This document shows, piece after piece, positions 40,446-50,661 of a stretch of 64,000 nucleotides of DNA (the first letter of the stretch is position 1; each line of letters begins with the position of its first letter). Source of the DNA: Pedobacter riviphilus (GTDB lineage Bacteria > Bacteroidota > Bacteroidia > Sphingobacteriales > Sphingobacteriaceae); contig NZ_CP061171.1 of the NCBI RefSeq assembly GCF_014692875.1, forward strand, positions 2,976,001 to 3,040,000, given 5' to 3'. The position numbers and the translations under genes were made by a program. The notes under the pieces were generated by a model, which saw nothing but the letters and a program-made list of their open reading frames with translations, had not been told where the DNA came from and did not search any database.

Positions 40446-41363
40446 CTAATGAACTAACAATCTATCTAACGCCAAACTATCGCCATTAAAAGCATTAAAA
40501 TCAACCACATGACCAATGCCATTGATTTTGGCTTTATCAGAGTGCTGCCAAAATTTCCAGCGGCTTTTATCCATCCTTAGTTTTGGTTGATAATAATGGG
40601 CGATCCATAAGGGATAATCATCAAAATGATCGACTAAATAATCTTCATAAAATTTAAGCCCGGTATAAACAATCGGCCTAACTTTGGTTTTCATTTCTAC
40701 ATAATTCAGAAAATCGGACAGCTCTGCCCTCATTTTCAAAGGAGAAACGCCATCTAGAGATTCAATATCCACAACTGGTGGTAAATCCCCTTTCTCGATT
40801 TTTACTACCTGTAAGAAAAATTTAGCCTGCGTTTTACCGTCTTTTTTTGGTCTGAAAAAATGATATGCACCGCAAATAATCCCTGCTTTTGGGGCTTCGC
40901 GCCAATTGCGTTGAAAATAAGGATCAACCAGCATTAATCCCTCTGTGGCTTTGATAAAGGCAAAACGGATACTGACCTCATCTTCTTTCATTTCCTTTAC
41001 CTTTTGCCAGTTTATTTTACCCTGGTAATAAGAAACATCAATACCATGAATAGTATATTTTTTGGGGATTTTGATGTTAAAACTTTCGTAGGTTCTGTAA
41101 TTTGGGTCTTGCCCCCAATCTTTAACCCAGCGCCAGGTAGCCACAAAACTTCTTAAAACATAACCGTAATAAAATGGGGATAGTAAAACCAACAATAAGC
41201 CTGCAATAACCAATTTAAGTTGAACCGAAATACCACCTTTCTTTTTTCTGCCCGTTGCGGATTTTCTGGCTGCAGGTTTCCTAACGGCAGGTTTTCTGGC
41301 AACTGGACTTTTGTTGATTGGGGTTCTTTTCTCTGGCGGCATTTGATCGGTTTCCGGATGCAA
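40446..41363 (-). CDS. membrane-anchored GH25 muramidase
   Basis: A 305-residue protein. A Lys/Arg/Pro-rich cytoplasmic tail (residues 8-45, with repeated RKPA) precedes one membrane segment (about 49-68). The periplasmic GH25 domain has GIDVSYYQG (Asp109) and VVDIES (Asp199 and the likely acid Glu201), closing with the KFWQHSD strand. GH25 enzymes cut the N-acetylmuramic acid-N-acetylglucosamine bond of peptidoglycan. It would be tethered to the inner membrane and face the wall. The role of the basic tail, perhaps binding nucleic acid or lipid, is unknown. Confidence 0.88.
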   Translation of the reverse strand: MHPETDQMPPEKRTPINKSPVARKPAVRKPAARKSATGRKKKGGISVQLKLVIAGLLLVLLSPFYYGYVLRSFVATWRWVKDWGQDPNYRTYESFNIKIPKKYTIHGIDVSYYQGKINWQKVKEMKEDEVSIRFAFIKATEGLMLVDPYFQRNWREAPKAGIICGAYHFFRPKKDGKTQAKFFLQVVKIEKGDLPPVVDIESLDGVSPLKMRAELSDFLNYVEMKTKVRPIVYTGLKFYEDYLVDHFDDYPLWIAHYYQPKLRMDKSRWKFWQHSDKAKINGIGHVVDFNAFNGDSLALDRLLVH

Positions 41364-41482
41364 ATTTGTAAAAAATTATGGGATATTCTTTGCTCATATT
41401 TTTTAATCTAACAAGCGGATATTGAATTCAGATGATTAATTAATATCTGGCTTTTGCTATTTTTACTGCATCTAAATACACC

Positions 41483-42730
41483 ATGTTTAAACTTATTTTC
41501 AACACCTATAAAACATCATTCAGCGGATTAAGCAAAGAAACCTGGCTTTTAAGTATTGTAATGATGTTTAATAGATGTGGAAGCATGGCCGTTCCGTTTA
41601 TGGGCTTATACGTTACCCAAAGTTTACACCGCTCGGAAATGGAAGCTGGTTTGATTATCACCTTATTTGGCGTAGGATCAATTCTGGGTTCGGCAACAGG
41701 AGGAAAATTGACCGACATGATTGGTTTCCGACCGGTACAGATCCTCTCGTCGATAGTAGGCGGTTTACTTTTCATCCTATTTTCTACCATTACTCACTTT
41801 TACAGTCTATGCATTTTAACTGTTGTTATCAGCTTTTTTTCTGAGGCATTCCGTCCTGCGAATTTCACGGCGGTTGCACACTACGCTGCAGAAGGGGCTA
41901 TAACAAGATCGTACTCTTTAAACAGACTTGCAGTAAACATCGGTTGGTCAGTGGGTATTAGTTTAGCAGGAATTATTGCTTCAATTAATTATAAGCTTTT
42001 GTTTATTGTTGAAGGTGGGGTAAGCATTATTGTTGGTTTATTAATCTTATCGTTTTTGCCACAAGTGAAAGATTTTATTAAAAAGGCTAAAGAAAACGCC
42101 AGCAACATGGTTATTATAAAACCATGGGAAGATGTTTTCTACGTAAAGTTCATTCTGCTTACTACTGTTTTTATTACCTGTGCTTTCTTAATGTTTAGGG
42201 TTGTTCCGGTATTTTTTAAGGAACAATGGCATATCGATGAATTTCAAATTGGAATTATTATAGGCATCAATGGGGCCGTAATCGCTTTGTTTGAAATGAT
42301 CATGATCAACAAGATAGAAGCCAAAAGATCGCCAATGTTTTTTATTATTGTTGGTGCGGTTCTATTTTCAATTTCATACATTATTTTAAGTGCCCCCGTT
42401 AGTTTCCATATTGTTGCAGCAGTACTTACCATTGTAGTTTTTACCTGCGGAGAGATGCTCACCTTACCTTTTATAAACACCATCGTAATTAGCAGAAGTA
42501 ACGAACATAACAGAGGCTTATATGCCGCAGGTTATACCTTGAGTTGGTCGTGTGCGCAGGTTGTTGGCCCATTATTTGGTTTCTTTGTTGCTAAAAACTT
42601 AGGTTATAACTGGCTTTGGCTGGGGTTGGCTGGTATGCTTTTATTATGCACATGGGGTTTTAACACACTGAATAAAAAACAGGCAAAAACTGTTTTACAA
42701 AAAAGTGAAGCGCAGCTGGAAATTGAATAA
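41483..42730 (+). CDS. MFS transporter
   Basis: A 415-residue major facilitator protein with about twelve membrane segments. The first loop TGGKLTDMIGFRPVQ is the MFS A-motif. The second half starts after a hydrophilic stretch near residues 195-220. The substrate was not recognised; the family pattern is that of drug or metabolite exporters. It diverges from the GH25 gene. A TATTTTTA sequence lies about 20 bp before the ATG as a weak -7 element. Confidence 0.85.
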   Translation: MFKLIFNTYKTSFSGLSKETWLLSIVMMFNRCGSMAVPFMGLYVTQSLHRSEMEAGLIITLFGVGSILGSATGGKLTDMIGFRPVQILSSIVGGLLFILFSTITHFYSLCILTVVISFFSEAFRPANFTAVAHYAAEGAITRSYSLNRLAVNIGWSVGISLAGIIASINYKLLFIVEGGVSIIVGLLILSFLPQVKDFIKKAKENASNMVIIKPWEDVFYVKFILLTTVFITCAFLMFRVVPVFFKEQWHIDEFQIGIIIGINGAVIALFEMIMINKIEAKRSPMFFIIVGAVLFSISYIILSAPVSFHIVAAVLTIVVFTCGEMLTLPFINTIVISRSNEHNRGLYAAGYTLSWSCAQVVGPLFGFFVAKNLGYNWLWLGLAGMLLLCTWGFNTLNKKQAKTVLQKSEAQLEIE

Positions 42731-42750
42731 AACCTCCAGCCGAACAGCAA

Positions 42751-43731
42751 TTATTTAACTTTCTGGGCTTTTACACCTTCGTTGGTAATTTTTACAGGAA
42801 GAATGTTGCCATCGGCATCAAACTTCATTTCATCAATACAGGTTACGCGATGATTGCCATCGGTTTCGGTTAAGGGACGGCGGTGATAAACAATGTAATA
42901 TTGTCCTTTTTTCTCGTTAATAATTACAGAGTGATGGCCTGCACCTGTAGCAATGGCCGCATCTTGCTTTAAAATTTTGCCAATCCGCTTAAACGGACCG
43001 AAAGGCGAATCGCCAACAGCATATGCTACTGAATAATCGGGACCAGTCCAGCCGCCTTCGCTCCACATAAAATAATATTTACCATTTCTGATGAACATAT
43101 ATGGCCCTTCTACGTAGTTATCAGGTGTAATTTCTTTAAAAGTTGTACCATCTTCAAAAGGCAAAAAGCCAGTAAAATCTTTATTCAATTTTGCAATATT
43201 GCAATGTTTCCAGCCACCATAAATTAAATAATACTGGCCGTCTTTATCTTTAAACACAAACTGATCAATAGGTTGGGCGCCATTATGGAATATATCTACT
43301 AAAGGTTTCCCTAAATGGTCTTTATATGGCCCCTCTGGTTTATTGGCAACGGCTACGCCAATTCCACCAATTTCTTTATCACTCTGAATATCGTTGGCAC
43401 CAAAAAACAGGTAATATTTTTTATCTTTTTGAACAATTGCAGGAGCCCACATGGCTTTGTTGGCCCATTTTACAGCGGCAGTATCTAGAATATGCGGGTG
43501 TTTTTTCCATTTCACCAAGTCGTCTGATGAAAAGGCATCTAAAAAAACCTGTTCTTTATACCTGGCCGAATAAGTGGGATAAACCCAATACTTATTCTTA
43601 AAAATAGCAGCATCAGGGTCTGCGTACCAACCTTGAAATATTGGATTTCCAGACTGGTTAATCGTTTTAGCATCTTGAGCTAAAGAAGTAAGTCCAGATA
43701 AAAGTAAAAGAGATGAGAATAGGTATTTCAT
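42751..43731 (-). CDS. secreted GH43 family glycosidase
   Basis: A 326-residue five-bladed beta-propeller glycosidase of the GH43 family (arabinofuranosidase or xylosidase type) with a signal peptide ending TSLAQ. The likely base is Asp38 in YADPD. PIDQFVF carries the pKa-tuning Asp, and YVEGPYMF carries the acid Glu. MWAPAIVQKDKKYYLFFG is the usual blade. It acts in the periplasm or outside on plant hemicellulose side chains. No SusCD pair is adjacent. Confidence 0.9.
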   Translation of the reverse strand: MKYLFSSLLLLSGLTSLAQDAKTINQSGNPIFQGWYADPDAAIFKNKYWVYPTYSARYKEQVFLDAFSSDDLVKWKKHPHILDTAAVKWANKAMWAPAIVQKDKKYYLFFGANDIQSDKEIGGIGVAVANKPEGPYKDHLGKPLVDIFHNGAQPIDQFVFKDKDGQYYLIYGGWKHCNIAKLNKDFTGFLPFEDGTTFKEITPDNYVEGPYMFIRNGKYYFMWSEGGWTGPDYSVAYAVGDSPFGPFKRIGKILKQDAAIATGAGHHSVIINEKKGQYYIVYHRRPLTETDGNHRVTCIDEMKFDADGNILPVKITNEGVKAQKVK

Positions 43732-44542
43732 GGGTACAATTTATAAAAAAATATGTGGTTTAAAAATTTGGGGAAAGGTTTAACCGCAAAATATGCGAAG
43801 AACACTGAGTTTCAAATTTAAGAAGAGTTTTTGGAAAGCAACTGCAGTGCTTATCGGTTTCGATAGCCCCGCTCCCGTTCCTGCTCCGATGAAGAATCGG
43901 GAACATCCACTCAGATCGGGTTTAGATGGCAGGGATAGCGATGCTATTAGCGTTTTAAAGCAAATGCCAGGAACAGGCTCCGCTTCGAAGAACCAGCCGC
44001 TGTTAAAACGAAATGAGGACTATTAGCGGTGGCGGGACTGCAGTACCTATGAAAAACAAACCGCTCATTTCCCAGCCAAATAAACCCGCTTAGTAGATGA
44101 GGTAGGCCTTCTATTCCGTTCGGACTGACCATAAAAGTTAAATTTATTAAGTTGTTTTGGAAAGCAAAACCTGTAACAATTCGGTCAAACCTGCCCCGCC
44201 ATTTGTTTCAAATCCTCGCCCTCATACTTCGGCCTGCGGGTTTTACACTACGGTCGGGTTTAAGTGGTAAGATTGGCAATACTATTCAAGTTTTATAGCA
44301 CATGCAGGAACAGACTCTGTTTCGAAGAACCAGCTGCTGTTAAATAAACCCGACAAAGCTAAATAGCCCGGAATGAAGTGCAACGAAATGAGGACTATTA
44401 GCGGTGGCGGGACTACAGTACCTATGAAAAACAAACCGCTCATTTTCAAAAAAATCAAGTTTTACTTTCATAAAAAATCCCTGCTTATATAAATAGGCAG
44501 GGATGCTCTTCGACTCCGCTCAGATTGACAAATTAAGCGTCT
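43732..44542. repeat. 811-bp block of internal and dispersed repeats
   Basis: There is no real gene. A segment ending GAGGACTATTAGCGGTGGCG and continuing into AAACCGCTCATTT occurs twice, near 44015-44072 and 44392-44446, with only one clear change. A related piece starting GAACAGRCTC also occurs twice, near 43973 and 44309. A 31-bp stretch (44232-44262) matches one at 8536-8567. The two short frames here (43793-44026 and 43947-44132) fall inside repeats and are not supported. Confidence 0.65.
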
Positions 44543-45912
44543 CTATTTGCTCAGCTCAGCGAAATATTTATGGAATAGCGGCAATGTTTCTATTCCTTTA
44601 TAATAATTGTAAATATCATATTTCTCATTAGGAGAGTGTAGTGCATCACTATCTAAACCGAAGCCAAAAAGCACCGATTTAATACCCAATACATCTTCGA
44701 ACAGCGCTACAATAGGAATACTGCCACCGCCACGTGTTGGAATGGCTTTTTTACCAAAACTATCTTCAATTGCCTTTTCGGCTGCCTGGTACGCAATACT
44801 ATCAGTTGGGGTAACCACTGGTTCGCCACCATGGTGAGGCGTAACTTTTACCTTTACATTTTTGGGTGCAATGCTTTCGAAATGTTTGGTAAAAATCTCG
44901 GCAATTTCTTCTGAGCTCTGGTGCGGAACCAAACGCATAGAAATTTTTGCATTGGCTTTACTAGGTAATACGGTTTTTGCGCCCTCGCCAATATAACCGC
45001 TCCAAATTCCATTTACTTCCAAAGTTGGGCGGGTACCCGTGCGCTCCAGCGTCGTATAACCTTTCTCCCCCAAACTTCTTCAATATCAAGATCCTTTTTA
45101 TATTCTGCTTCATCATAAGGTGCAGAATTTAAGGCTTTTTTCTCTCCATCTGATAATTCTACAACTTTATCGTAAAAAGCAGGAATGGTAATGTGGTTAT
45201 TTTCATCATGTAAAGAAGCAATCATTTTACAAAGGATAGTTGCCGGATTGGCTACTGCCCCACCATAAACGCCTGAGTGTAAATCGCGGTTCGGACCAAC
45301 TACTTCTACTTCCATGTAAGCTAAACCGCGTAAACCGGTTTCTATTGATGGATGCTCCATGCTAATCATCGAAGTATCAGAAATTAAAACCACATCGGCT
45401 TTTAAACGCTCGGCATTTGCATTTACAAAAATACCCAGATTAGCAGAACCTACTTCCTCTTCACCTTCGATCATAAATTTAACGTTGCAGGCCAGCGTGT
45501 TGGTTTCCATCATCAGTTCGAATGCTTTTACATGCATATAAAACTGTCCCTTATCATCGCAGGCACCACGGGCATAAATTTTGCCATCGCGTACAGTGGG
45601 CTCAAAAGGTGGTGTATGCCAAAGTTCTAATGGATCTGCCGGTTGAACATCGTAATGACCGTATATTAAAACTGTTGGTAAAGAAGCATCTATAATTTTT
45701 TCGCCATAAACAATAGGATATCCTGCGGTTGGGCAAATTTCTACCTGATCAGCACCTGCATCCTTTAATTTCTGTGCAACATAATCGGCAGTTTTTAAAA
45801 CATCGCCTTTATATTTAGGATCGGCACTAACCGATGGAAAACGCAATAACTCAAACAACTCATCTAAAAAACGTTGTTTGTGCGTTTCTACGTATTTTTT
45901 AATCTCTTGCAT
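44543..45912 (-). pseudogene. M20 family dipeptidase, single-base frameshift
   Basis: Two frames make one 456-residue M20 metallopeptidase like carnosine dipeptidases. The first (45912-45013) starts MQEIKKYVE and has zinc residues in YGHYDVQP, CDDKG and EGEEEVGS. It ends after VWGRKV. The second (to 44543) begins GEKGYTTLERTG and holds DALHSPNEKYD, the last zinc histidine. One base added to the five-C run at 45067-45071 joins them. ATG 45912 is preferred to the longer start at 45990, because MQEIKKY is the family N-terminus. The enzyme would be cytoplasmic. Confidence 0.87.
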
Positions 45913-46204
45913 AACAAAATTAGTTTGAGCAAATATAGGCTTTACCAAATAAAAGGCACAGTAAACCGTTAAATTATCCCACATAGGCATAAAACTTTGC
46001 TTATCGTCAGATAGTAATGCGTTTAATTAAATTTTAAAACTCTAAGTCAATGTGTTATCTTAAAACTTAAAACCGTCTTTTAATAGATACAAAAAAATGT
46101 TTTAATGTTGTAAAAAAAAATGGCATAACCTTATTTATATTTACTTTTTTGTAAATTGCGCCAATAACAGATATCCTTAAATCCTGTACGAAAGAATTTT
46201 AACA

Positions 46205-47185
46205 ATGAAGTTTAGCGCAAAAGTTTTTCTATATCTGCTGCTGCTTCTTGTTGCCCGCATTTCTTTGTTCGCTCAAGGTACAACTCAACCCCCAACTCGT
46301 GTAAGTTGCCCGGAAGCAGCGCAATATTATTCTAAAGACAGTATAAATATTGTAACCTTTGGAGCCAGTACGGTAGAAGGCGTAAAAGGTCTTGGTTTTC
46401 AAACCATGCTCCAGAACAATTTTTTAAATTGTTATACGAACAAGATAGTGGATATTACCAATCATGGTATTGGGGGCCAGACTACTTTTCAGGGATTGCT
46501 CAGAATTGATAATGCAATAGCCAATAGAACCGGCTTTATTGTGATTGATATGGGGATTAATGATGCTGTTTCGATTGCTGCCGGCAAAGGAAGTGTAGCT
46601 GAAACCGTAGCTAATATGCGCGTTTTGATTACAACAAGCCTTAAACAGAAATTAATCCCGATTTTGTGTACGCTTCAGTTTGTTGATGATAGGACCATTA
46701 AAGGTTATGTTGCTGTAAATACCAACATCAGGAACCTTAATACGGCATACAAAAAATTAGCAACAGAGTATAAAATATATTTAGCTGATGTAAATGCGGC
46801 AATGAGACGTGATTTTTCACTTTATCAGGATGCATTTCATCCAAATGCACGCGGTTATAGATTGGTGAGCTATGTTATTTTCGACACCATTAATAAAGCC
46901 ATTTTTGATAAATTTTTGAAGTTTACCGTTACTCAGAATTACCCAAATCCTGCAGCAATGCAAACGTTTATTGATATCGTTTTGCCAGAAACGGATAAGA
47001 TTAACGTGCAGATTTACGATTTAATGGGCCGATTGGTTAAAACTGTAGTAAACGAATACCTTAATACAGGAAAACACACTTTAGAAATCAATACCTCTAC
47101 TTTTGTTCCTGGTATTTATTTCTTCAAAATCTCTTCCGATTCCGGTCAATACAATTCTGCAAAAAAGTTTATTGTAGCGAGGTAA
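46205..47185 (+). CDS. SGNH/GDSL hydrolase with type IX secretion tail
   Basis: A 326-residue secreted esterase-like protein. A signal peptide ends SLFAQ. The SGNH blocks are FGASTVEG (Ser), NHGIGGQT (Gly), GINDA (Asn) and DAFHPN (Asp-x-x-His). From about residue 240, a C-terminal type A sorting domain (FTVTQNYPNPA to KKFIVAR) marks secretion through the type IX system and surface attachment. Likely substrates are acetylated glycans or lipids. It is transcribed alone. Confidence 0.88.
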   Translation: MKFSAKVFLYLLLLLVARISLFAQGTTQPPTRVSCPEAAQYYSKDSINIVTFGASTVEGVKGLGFQTMLQNNFLNCYTNKIVDITNHGIGGQTTFQGLLRIDNAIANRTGFIVIDMGINDAVSIAAGKGSVAETVANMRVLITTSLKQKLIPILCTLQFVDDRTIKGYVAVNTNIRNLNTAYKKLATEYKIYLADVNAAMRRDFSLYQDAFHPNARGYRLVSYVIFDTINKAIFDKFLKFTVTQNYPNPAAMQTFIDIVLPETDKINVQIYDLMGRLVKTVVNEYLNTGKHTLEINTSTFVPGIYFFKISSDSGQYNSAKKFIVAR

Positions 47186-47240
47186 CAAAAGATTTAAACA
47201 TGAGTCTATTTATAGATTAATATGTTTTATATCTTTAACC

Positions 47241-47795
47241 ATGGCTACTGAAACCGTTTTCACCAATGAAGTTATTGATCTTGATCTTCTTCCCAAATAC
47301 GAAGACATTCTGTTAAGCAGGCCACATCCCGATTATTGGAAAATCATCTGTATTAATCTGTTGATCTTTTTTGGCCTACTGGGAATAACTATTGGTATAC
47401 TCCTATTTTTTATTGATGAACTAAAACCAAACGCAAAATGGATTATCCCGCTTTATTTGTTTTTCCTAGCCATCTTTTTGCTACTCTATCGCGCCAGCTT
47501 TAAGAAACGGGGCTATGCTATCCGCACACACGATGTAATATATAAGAGTGGGATTATTGCCGAATCGACAACAATTGTTCCTTTAAACAGGATTCAGCAT
47601 ATTGAATTAAATGAAGGGATTTTTTCCAGAATGTACAAATTAGGGTCATTACAGCTATTTACCGCAGGTGGCCAAACCGGGCATATCCATATTTCGGGCA
47701 TCGCAATTGACGAAGCAAAGCGTATTAGAGATCTGCTGTTGAAAAAACTAGACCTGCTTGAAAACCCAACAACTGAATTGAATCTTAATGAATAA
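47241..47795 (+). CDS. PH domain membrane protein, YdbS-like
   Basis: A 184-residue membrane protein with two transmembrane helices (about residues 32-54 and 66-82) followed by a bacterial PH domain (bPH2), containing RTHDVIYKSGII and the VPLNRIQHIELNEG strand. It is the YdbS partner of the next gene, with which it overlaps by 8 nt. The pair is widespread. Its role at the membrane is unknown, although YdbS/YdbT proteins have been linked to bacteriocin resistance in Bacillus. Confidence 0.88.
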   Translation: MATETVFTNEVIDLDLLPKYEDILLSRPHPDYWKIICINLLIFFGLLGITIGILLFFIDELKPNAKWIIPLYLFFLAIFLLLYRASFKKRGYAIRTHDVIYKSGIIAESTTIVPLNRIQHIELNEGIFSRMYKLGSLQLFTAGGQTGHIHISGIAIDEAKRIRDLLLKKLDLLENPTTELNLNE

Positions 47796-49293
47796 CGATT
47801 TTAGCAAACCACAGCGCGAATCGGCCTTTGGTATTATTATAATGGGCGCTCATACCATGCTAAAAATTGGTAAAGCGAGTTTTTTCTTATTCGTTATCGC
47901 ATTTGTAAAAATGTCGAGCACTTCTTTTGCCTATCTCATATTAGGCATTTCTGCTATCGTTGTATTCAGTTTTATATTCGCCTATTTATGGTACTTAAAA
48001 TTCACATTCTTTCTAGATAAAGAAAAACAGGAATTTGTGGTGAATAAGGGGATATTCAATCGCGACCAGGTCATTATTCAACTCGATAAAATACAGCAGG
48101 TTAACATTAACCAGAATATTCTGCAGAAAATTATTGGTGTTTATGGGTTAAAAATCGATACTGCCGGTACTCATGGAGAAGAAGTAAGCATAAGAGCTAT
48201 TGACGAAACCTCGGCCTACGACCTTAAAGAACATTTATTAAATGGAAAAGCAGCAATTGAAATACAATCGGAAATTGAGCAGGAAAATGGCAAGACAGAG
48301 GAAGCACCTTTTTTAAAAATAAGTGCCTGGACTTTATTTAAAGTTGGACTTACCTCTAATTACGGACAAAGTTTGGCTTTACTTGCTGCTTTTTTTTACA
48401 CGGTTATTTACGAGGGAAGGCAGTTGCTTGATGCTTTTAAAATTAATAAAGATGAAATTCAGAGCACAGTAACGGGTATGTTAACCATTGTTACAGTTTT
48501 TATCTTAATTGCATGCCTTTTAATTGTGCTGTTAATTATTAACCTGGTTAGAACCTTTTACAAATATTTCGAACTAGAAATTAGCGAGCATAAAAACACG
48601 CTGTTACTCTCTTCAGGACTGATTGCAAAGAAAAATACACTGATTAGCCCAAATAAAGTCCAGATTACAAAATACAGTCAGAATTACTTTCAGAAAAAGA
48701 TGAATCTGCTAAACATAAGTTTAAAGCAGGCTCATTTTGGCCAAAGTAAAAAAGGACATGAAATACAGGGAAACACTTTAGAAATTCCTGGATGTAATGC
48801 TGGTGAACGGGATGAATTGTTAAAAATGATATTGGGCCAAACACCTTTGAAATCAAAAATATTTATCCCTGACTGGCGTTTTTTGAATTTACCGATTTTC
48901 TTTAAACTGATTTTACCAGTTGCGGCATTTTTAATCATTGCGTTTAATATCCCCGAGGTTAAACCTTACATCACTGCATCAATTGTTTATTTTATAGTTG
49001 GCACTTTGATGATTTATATCAGCTACCGCCGGCATCGGATTTCCGTAAGTCAAGATTTCATTATCAAAACCAGCGGAATTTGGGATATTTCGAATGAAAT
49101 TGTACTGCCAAATAAGATTCAGGCCATTACCACTTTTCAGTACCCTTGGCACAAAGGCGTGAATGTTGGCCACCTCACTTTACATACAGCTGCAGGTCAG
49201 ATTCACTTTAAATATGGTAATTATACCGAAATTAAACAATTGGTAAATTACTGGCTGTATCAGGTAGAAAGCGGAAATGAAGATTGGATGTGA
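47788..49293 (+). CDS. PH domain membrane protein, YdbT-like
   Basis: A 501-residue membrane protein with several transmembrane helices in pairs (about 25-70, 190-260 and 370-420) separating three bPH2 domains, the YdbT layout. The domains show FVVNKGIFNRDQVIIQLDKIQQV, LLLSSGLIAKKNTLI and FIIKTSGIWD, each after a membrane pair. It overlaps its YdbS-like partner by 8 nt, and the two form one transcription unit with no further genes. Confidence 0.88.
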   Translation: MNNDFSKPQRESAFGIIIMGAHTMLKIGKASFFLFVIAFVKMSSTSFAYLILGISAIVVFSFIFAYLWYLKFTFFLDKEKQEFVVNKGIFNRDQVIIQLDKIQQVNINQNILQKIIGVYGLKIDTAGTHGEEVSIRAIDETSAYDLKEHLLNGKAAIEIQSEIEQENGKTEEAPFLKISAWTLFKVGLTSNYGQSLALLAAFFYTVIYEGRQLLDAFKINKDEIQSTVTGMLTIVTVFILIACLLIVLLIINLVRTFYKYFELEISEHKNTLLLSSGLIAKKNTLISPNKVQITKYSQNYFQKKMNLLNISLKQAHFGQSKKGHEIQGNTLEIPGCNAGERDELLKMILGQTPLKSKIFIPDWRFLNLPIFFKLILPVAAFLIIAFNIPEVKPYITASIVYFIVGTLMIYISYRRHRISVSQDFIIKTSGIWDISNEIVLPNKIQAITTFQYPWHKGVNVGHLTLHTAAGQIHFKYGNYTEIKQLVNYWLYQVESGNEDWM

Positions 49294-49341
49294 ACCATAC
49301 AGTTGTCCCGGCTGCTAACCAGAACAACTGTTATTGCTTAA

Positions 49342-50229
49342 TTAATTATCATATGCAGCAGCAAACTCAGCAGCAAAATCTTTAAGCTTAATGCTACCTA
49401 AAATAGGTCTGTTTTTATAATAATCTACAAAAAGTTTATTGCTTCTTATCGCGTCGCCCATTTCTACATAGTTTTTGGCTATTTCTTCAGGTAAACCGGC
49501 TCCTACCATTCCGTTAAATGCATCTTCATCGCTAAATTCTATCCATGGCAATTCTGGTTTACCAACTGCAGTACCTAATACTTTTGCAACATCTGCAGGC
49601 GTACTTTCATCCTCACTGGCTACATACTGTATGGTTTTACCTGTAAAATCACTTGCTAATACTTCAGCAGCTGCTTCAGCAATGTTACGGGGGTGCACCA
49701 AAACAAGTTTTGCATCGGTACCAAAATTAGATCCCAATATATTTGCATACTTAACCATATCAATGTTAGCTAAAAAGTTAATGTAAAAATAACCAGCACG
49801 CAAATGTTTTACATCTACCTCATTTAATGCAGCAAAAATATTTTCTACATCATGCAAGCCGGCAATCGGACCGGTTCCATCTGGCAGATCTGCACCTACA
49901 CTACTTAAGTTCACCACTTTTTTAACCCCCGAGTCCTTTATAGCAGCAGCATAATTTTCGCCGATACCCTTAATATATGCTCTGAAATTTGGTGCTGCAA
50001 AATTCGGCGGCACCATGGTGTAGATGGCATCAGCCCCGGTGAAAGCATCCTTTAAAAATTCAATATCGCTTACACTACCAATTAATGGTATTGCGCCCAG
50101 CGATTTAATTTCTTCAGCTCTACCAGCGTTACTGCTAATAATTTTTACTTCATGGCCTTTAGCCACCAATATTTCGGCTAGCGGCTTTGTAATATTACCT
50201 GTTGATCCTGTTAATGTTATTTTCATCAT
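49342..50229 (-). CDS. NmrA-like NAD(P)-binding reductase
   Basis: A 295-residue atypical short-chain dehydrogenase of the NmrA/QorB type. The nucleotide loop is TGSTGNIT near the N-terminus, and the family VNLSSVGAD segment is present. Such proteins bind NADPH and reduce quinones or act as redox sensors. It faces an HxlR regulator on the other strand, with overlapping promoters, a pairing usual for electrophile or quinone stress responses. Confidence 0.87.
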   Translation of the reverse strand: MMKITLTGSTGNITKPLAEILVAKGHEVKIISSNAGRAEEIKSLGAIPLIGSVSDIEFLKDAFTGADAIYTMVPPNFAAPNFRAYIKGIGENYAAAIKDSGVKKVVNLSSVGADLPDGTGPIAGLHDVENIFAALNEVDVKHLRAGYFYINFLANIDMVKYANILGSNFGTDAKLVLVHPRNIAEAAAEVLASDFTGKTIQYVASEDESTPADVAKVLGTAVGKPELPWIEFSDEDAFNGMVGAGLPEEIAKNYVEMGDAIRSNKLFVDYYKNRPILGSIKLKDFAAEFAAAYDN

Positions 50230-50245
50230 TTTTTGTTTTTAAATA

Positions 50246-50284
50246 TTGTATACAAAGCTATATTTGTACATACTTTTATACAAG
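50246..50284. promoter_or_regulatory. overlapping divergent promoters with TTGTA dyads
   Basis: Plus strand: TATATTTG at 50259-50266 for the HxlR gene. Minus strand: TAGCTTTG at 50260-50253, with CTTG 20 bp upstream (50284-50281), for the NmrA-like gene. The two -7 boxes share bases. Palindrome TTGTATACAA (50246-50255) and a TTGTA/TACAA pair 10 bp apart (50264-50268 with 50279-50283) flank or cover them, as expected for HxlR binding. Confidence 0.55.
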
Positions 50285-50307
50285 TACTTACCCCAAAGTA
50301 TGTAACT

Positions 50308-50661
50308 ATGACAGCGATTAAAGAGAGTTCGACCCGTAATTTTAATAAAGGTGTAGCATTAACCAGCTGCCCTGTTACTTTTGTAATGGAGAAAATTGGT
50401 GGTTATTGGAAGCCGATTATTATTTTTCATTTAATGAGTGGGCCAAAACGTTACAGTGAGTTAAAACGTGCGATACCACAGATTACGGAGAAAATGCTTA
50501 TACAGCACTTAAAGCAATTGCAAAATGACGACCTTGTTCATCGAGATGCGCAAGCCATTATTCCGCCTATAGTTACGTACAGCCTCACAAAATCGGGACA
50601 GGATCTATTTCAGGTATTAGATTCGATGGTAGATTGGGCCATTAAAAATGGCTCTGTTTAA
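50308..50661 (+). CDS. HxlR family transcriptional regulator
   Basis: A 117-residue winged-helix regulator. CPVTFVMEKIGGYWKPIIIFHL holds the usual conserved Cys near the N-terminus, then the recognition helix around RYSELKRAIPQITEKML. In YodB and HypR of this family the Cys senses quinones or disulfide stress. I use ATG 50308, because the longer start would lie inside the promoters. It is divergent from the NmrA-like reductase, its probable target. Confidence 0.88.
   Translation: MTAIKESSTRNFNKGVALTSCPVTFVMEKIGGYWKPIIIFHLMSGPKRYSELKRAIPQITEKMLIQHLKQLQNDDLVHRDAQAIIPPIVTYSLTKSGQDLFQVLDSMVDWAIKNGSV

Noticed and set aside
43793..44132. Two short frames in opposite directions
   Set aside because: Both lie in the repeat block 43732-44542 and contain pieces found twice there.
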